This document shows positions 6,309 to 6,699 of a DNA stretch of 6,699 bases, piece after piece. Every line of letters begins with the position of its first letter. Position 1 is the first letter of the stretch. This DNA is from Pirellulaceae bacterium (GTDB lineage Bacteria > Planctomycetota > Planctomycetia > Pirellulales > Pirellulaceae): contig JASLRF010000088.1 of assembly GCA_030744095.1 (NCBI GenBank), positions 1 to 6,699 of the forward strand, read 5' to 3'. The notes beneath the pieces are model-generated. The model worked only from the letters and a program-made list of their open reading frames with translations, was not told where the DNA came from and ran no database searches. Position numbers and translations under genes: made by a program.

Positions 6309-6582
6309 CGGAAATCGATCAGGCCAATGGGCCGCAGATGGGCGGCGGCAAGAACATCCACCTCTCTACCTATTTATTTCCTACGCCGCGACGAAGGTCA
6401 CAAAAAATCTGACAAGAAGAGTTAAGAAACAGCTCGAGATTCGCGTCTCAAGTCCCCGCTGCCTCGCCAAACCTCCCAGAGGGCGTATATGTCGCATGTA
6501 GTGCGGTTTGGTGGAATCTATTTGTGGTGTTCGAAGACCCTCTTTGGTTGCGGCCAGAGGCTGCGCCGGGAGCATTCGAGGA
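6309..6582. other. Gene-free stretch upstream of the secreted-protein genes
   Basis: These 274 bp lie between the tail of the right-edge gene and the thioredoxin-like gene, both on the minus strand, so a terminator and a promoter are expected. I see a GCCGC/GCGGC 5-bp hairpin near 6331-6346 and a CCTCT/AGAGG pairing near 6539-6560, both weak. An AT-rich TAAATA on the minus strand (6371-6376) could be a -10 box but lacks a good -35 partner. A 70-residue minus frame covers most of it but needs a TTG start overlapping the neighbouring gene's end and shows no family features. No tRNA could be folded. Confidence 0.4.
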
Positions 6583-6699
6583 TCAATAGACAACGCGATC
6601 AGGACATTCCTGCCACAGGCGAAACAGCTGTTGGCATTCGTCGGCCAGCACGCCGGATTCCAATCGTACGGTGCTCCCGCCGATCTTCAGCACTTCGGC
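6583..6699 (-). CDS. C-terminal end of an unrecognised protein (5' part beyond window)
   Basis: The minus strand is open from the right edge to a TGA at 6583-6585, giving 38 residues that begin AEVLKIGGSTVRLESGVL and end CPDRVVY. The pattern of alternating hydrophobic residues, the amphipathic helix around DECQQLFRLWQE and the GC-rich third codon positions look like real coding sequence. The fragment is too short to assign a family. It lies upstream of the thioredoxin-like gene on the same strand but 274 bp away, so it is probably a separate transcription unit. Confidence 0.65.
   Translation of the reverse strand, partial: AEVLKIGGSTVRLESGVLADECQQLFRLWQECPDRVVY

Noticed and set aside
6520..6550. 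GTTCGAAG resembling a tRNA T-loop
   Set aside because: The flanking bases do not form a T-stem, and no acceptor or anticodon stem can be built around it.

Overview
The window looks like chromosomal DNA from a planctomycete, probably of the Pirellulaceae type. I infer this from moderate GC, mostly weak Shine-Dalgarno sequences, and the mix of genes. That mix is a TerB-like/CbxX AAA+ protein, a small helical protein whose sequence looks like a planctomycete conserved hypothetical, and a secreted di-haem oxidoreductase beside a secreted thioredoxin-fold protein. No taxonomic marker is present, so this assignment is an inference.

Layout. Bases 3-134 (+) hold the tail of an unrecognised gene. A short gap with a perfect 7-bp inverted repeat follows. 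Next come a CbxX/SpoVK-like AAA+ ATPase (173-1852, +) and a small all-helical protein (1910-2260, +), probably one transcription unit. The queuosine gene queE (2274-2960, -) converges on that pair. Across a 112-bp gap it is divergent from queF (3073-3435, +), which has the best ribosome binding site in the window. queF converges on a di-haem c-type oxidoreductase (3515-5011, -), with weak hairpins between the two. The oxidoreductase lies 43 bp downstream of a secreted thioredoxin-fold-like protein (5055-6308, -) and is probably co-transcribed with it. A 274-bp gene-free stretch follows. The tail of another minus-strand gene (6583-6699) runs off the right edge.

Functions. QueE and QueF carry out the third-stage and final reduction steps of preQ1 synthesis for tRNA queuosine: QueE makes 7-carboxy-7-deazaguanine and QueF reduces preQ0 to preQ1. 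The other preQ1 genes are not in the window. The AAA+ protein and its small neighbour form a cytoplasmic pair of unknown job. The secreted pair is probably periplasmic redox machinery of unknown substrate. I see no mobile element, CRISPR array, tRNA or rRNA. The least explained parts are the AAA+/helical pair and the secreted thioredoxin-like/di-haem pair.
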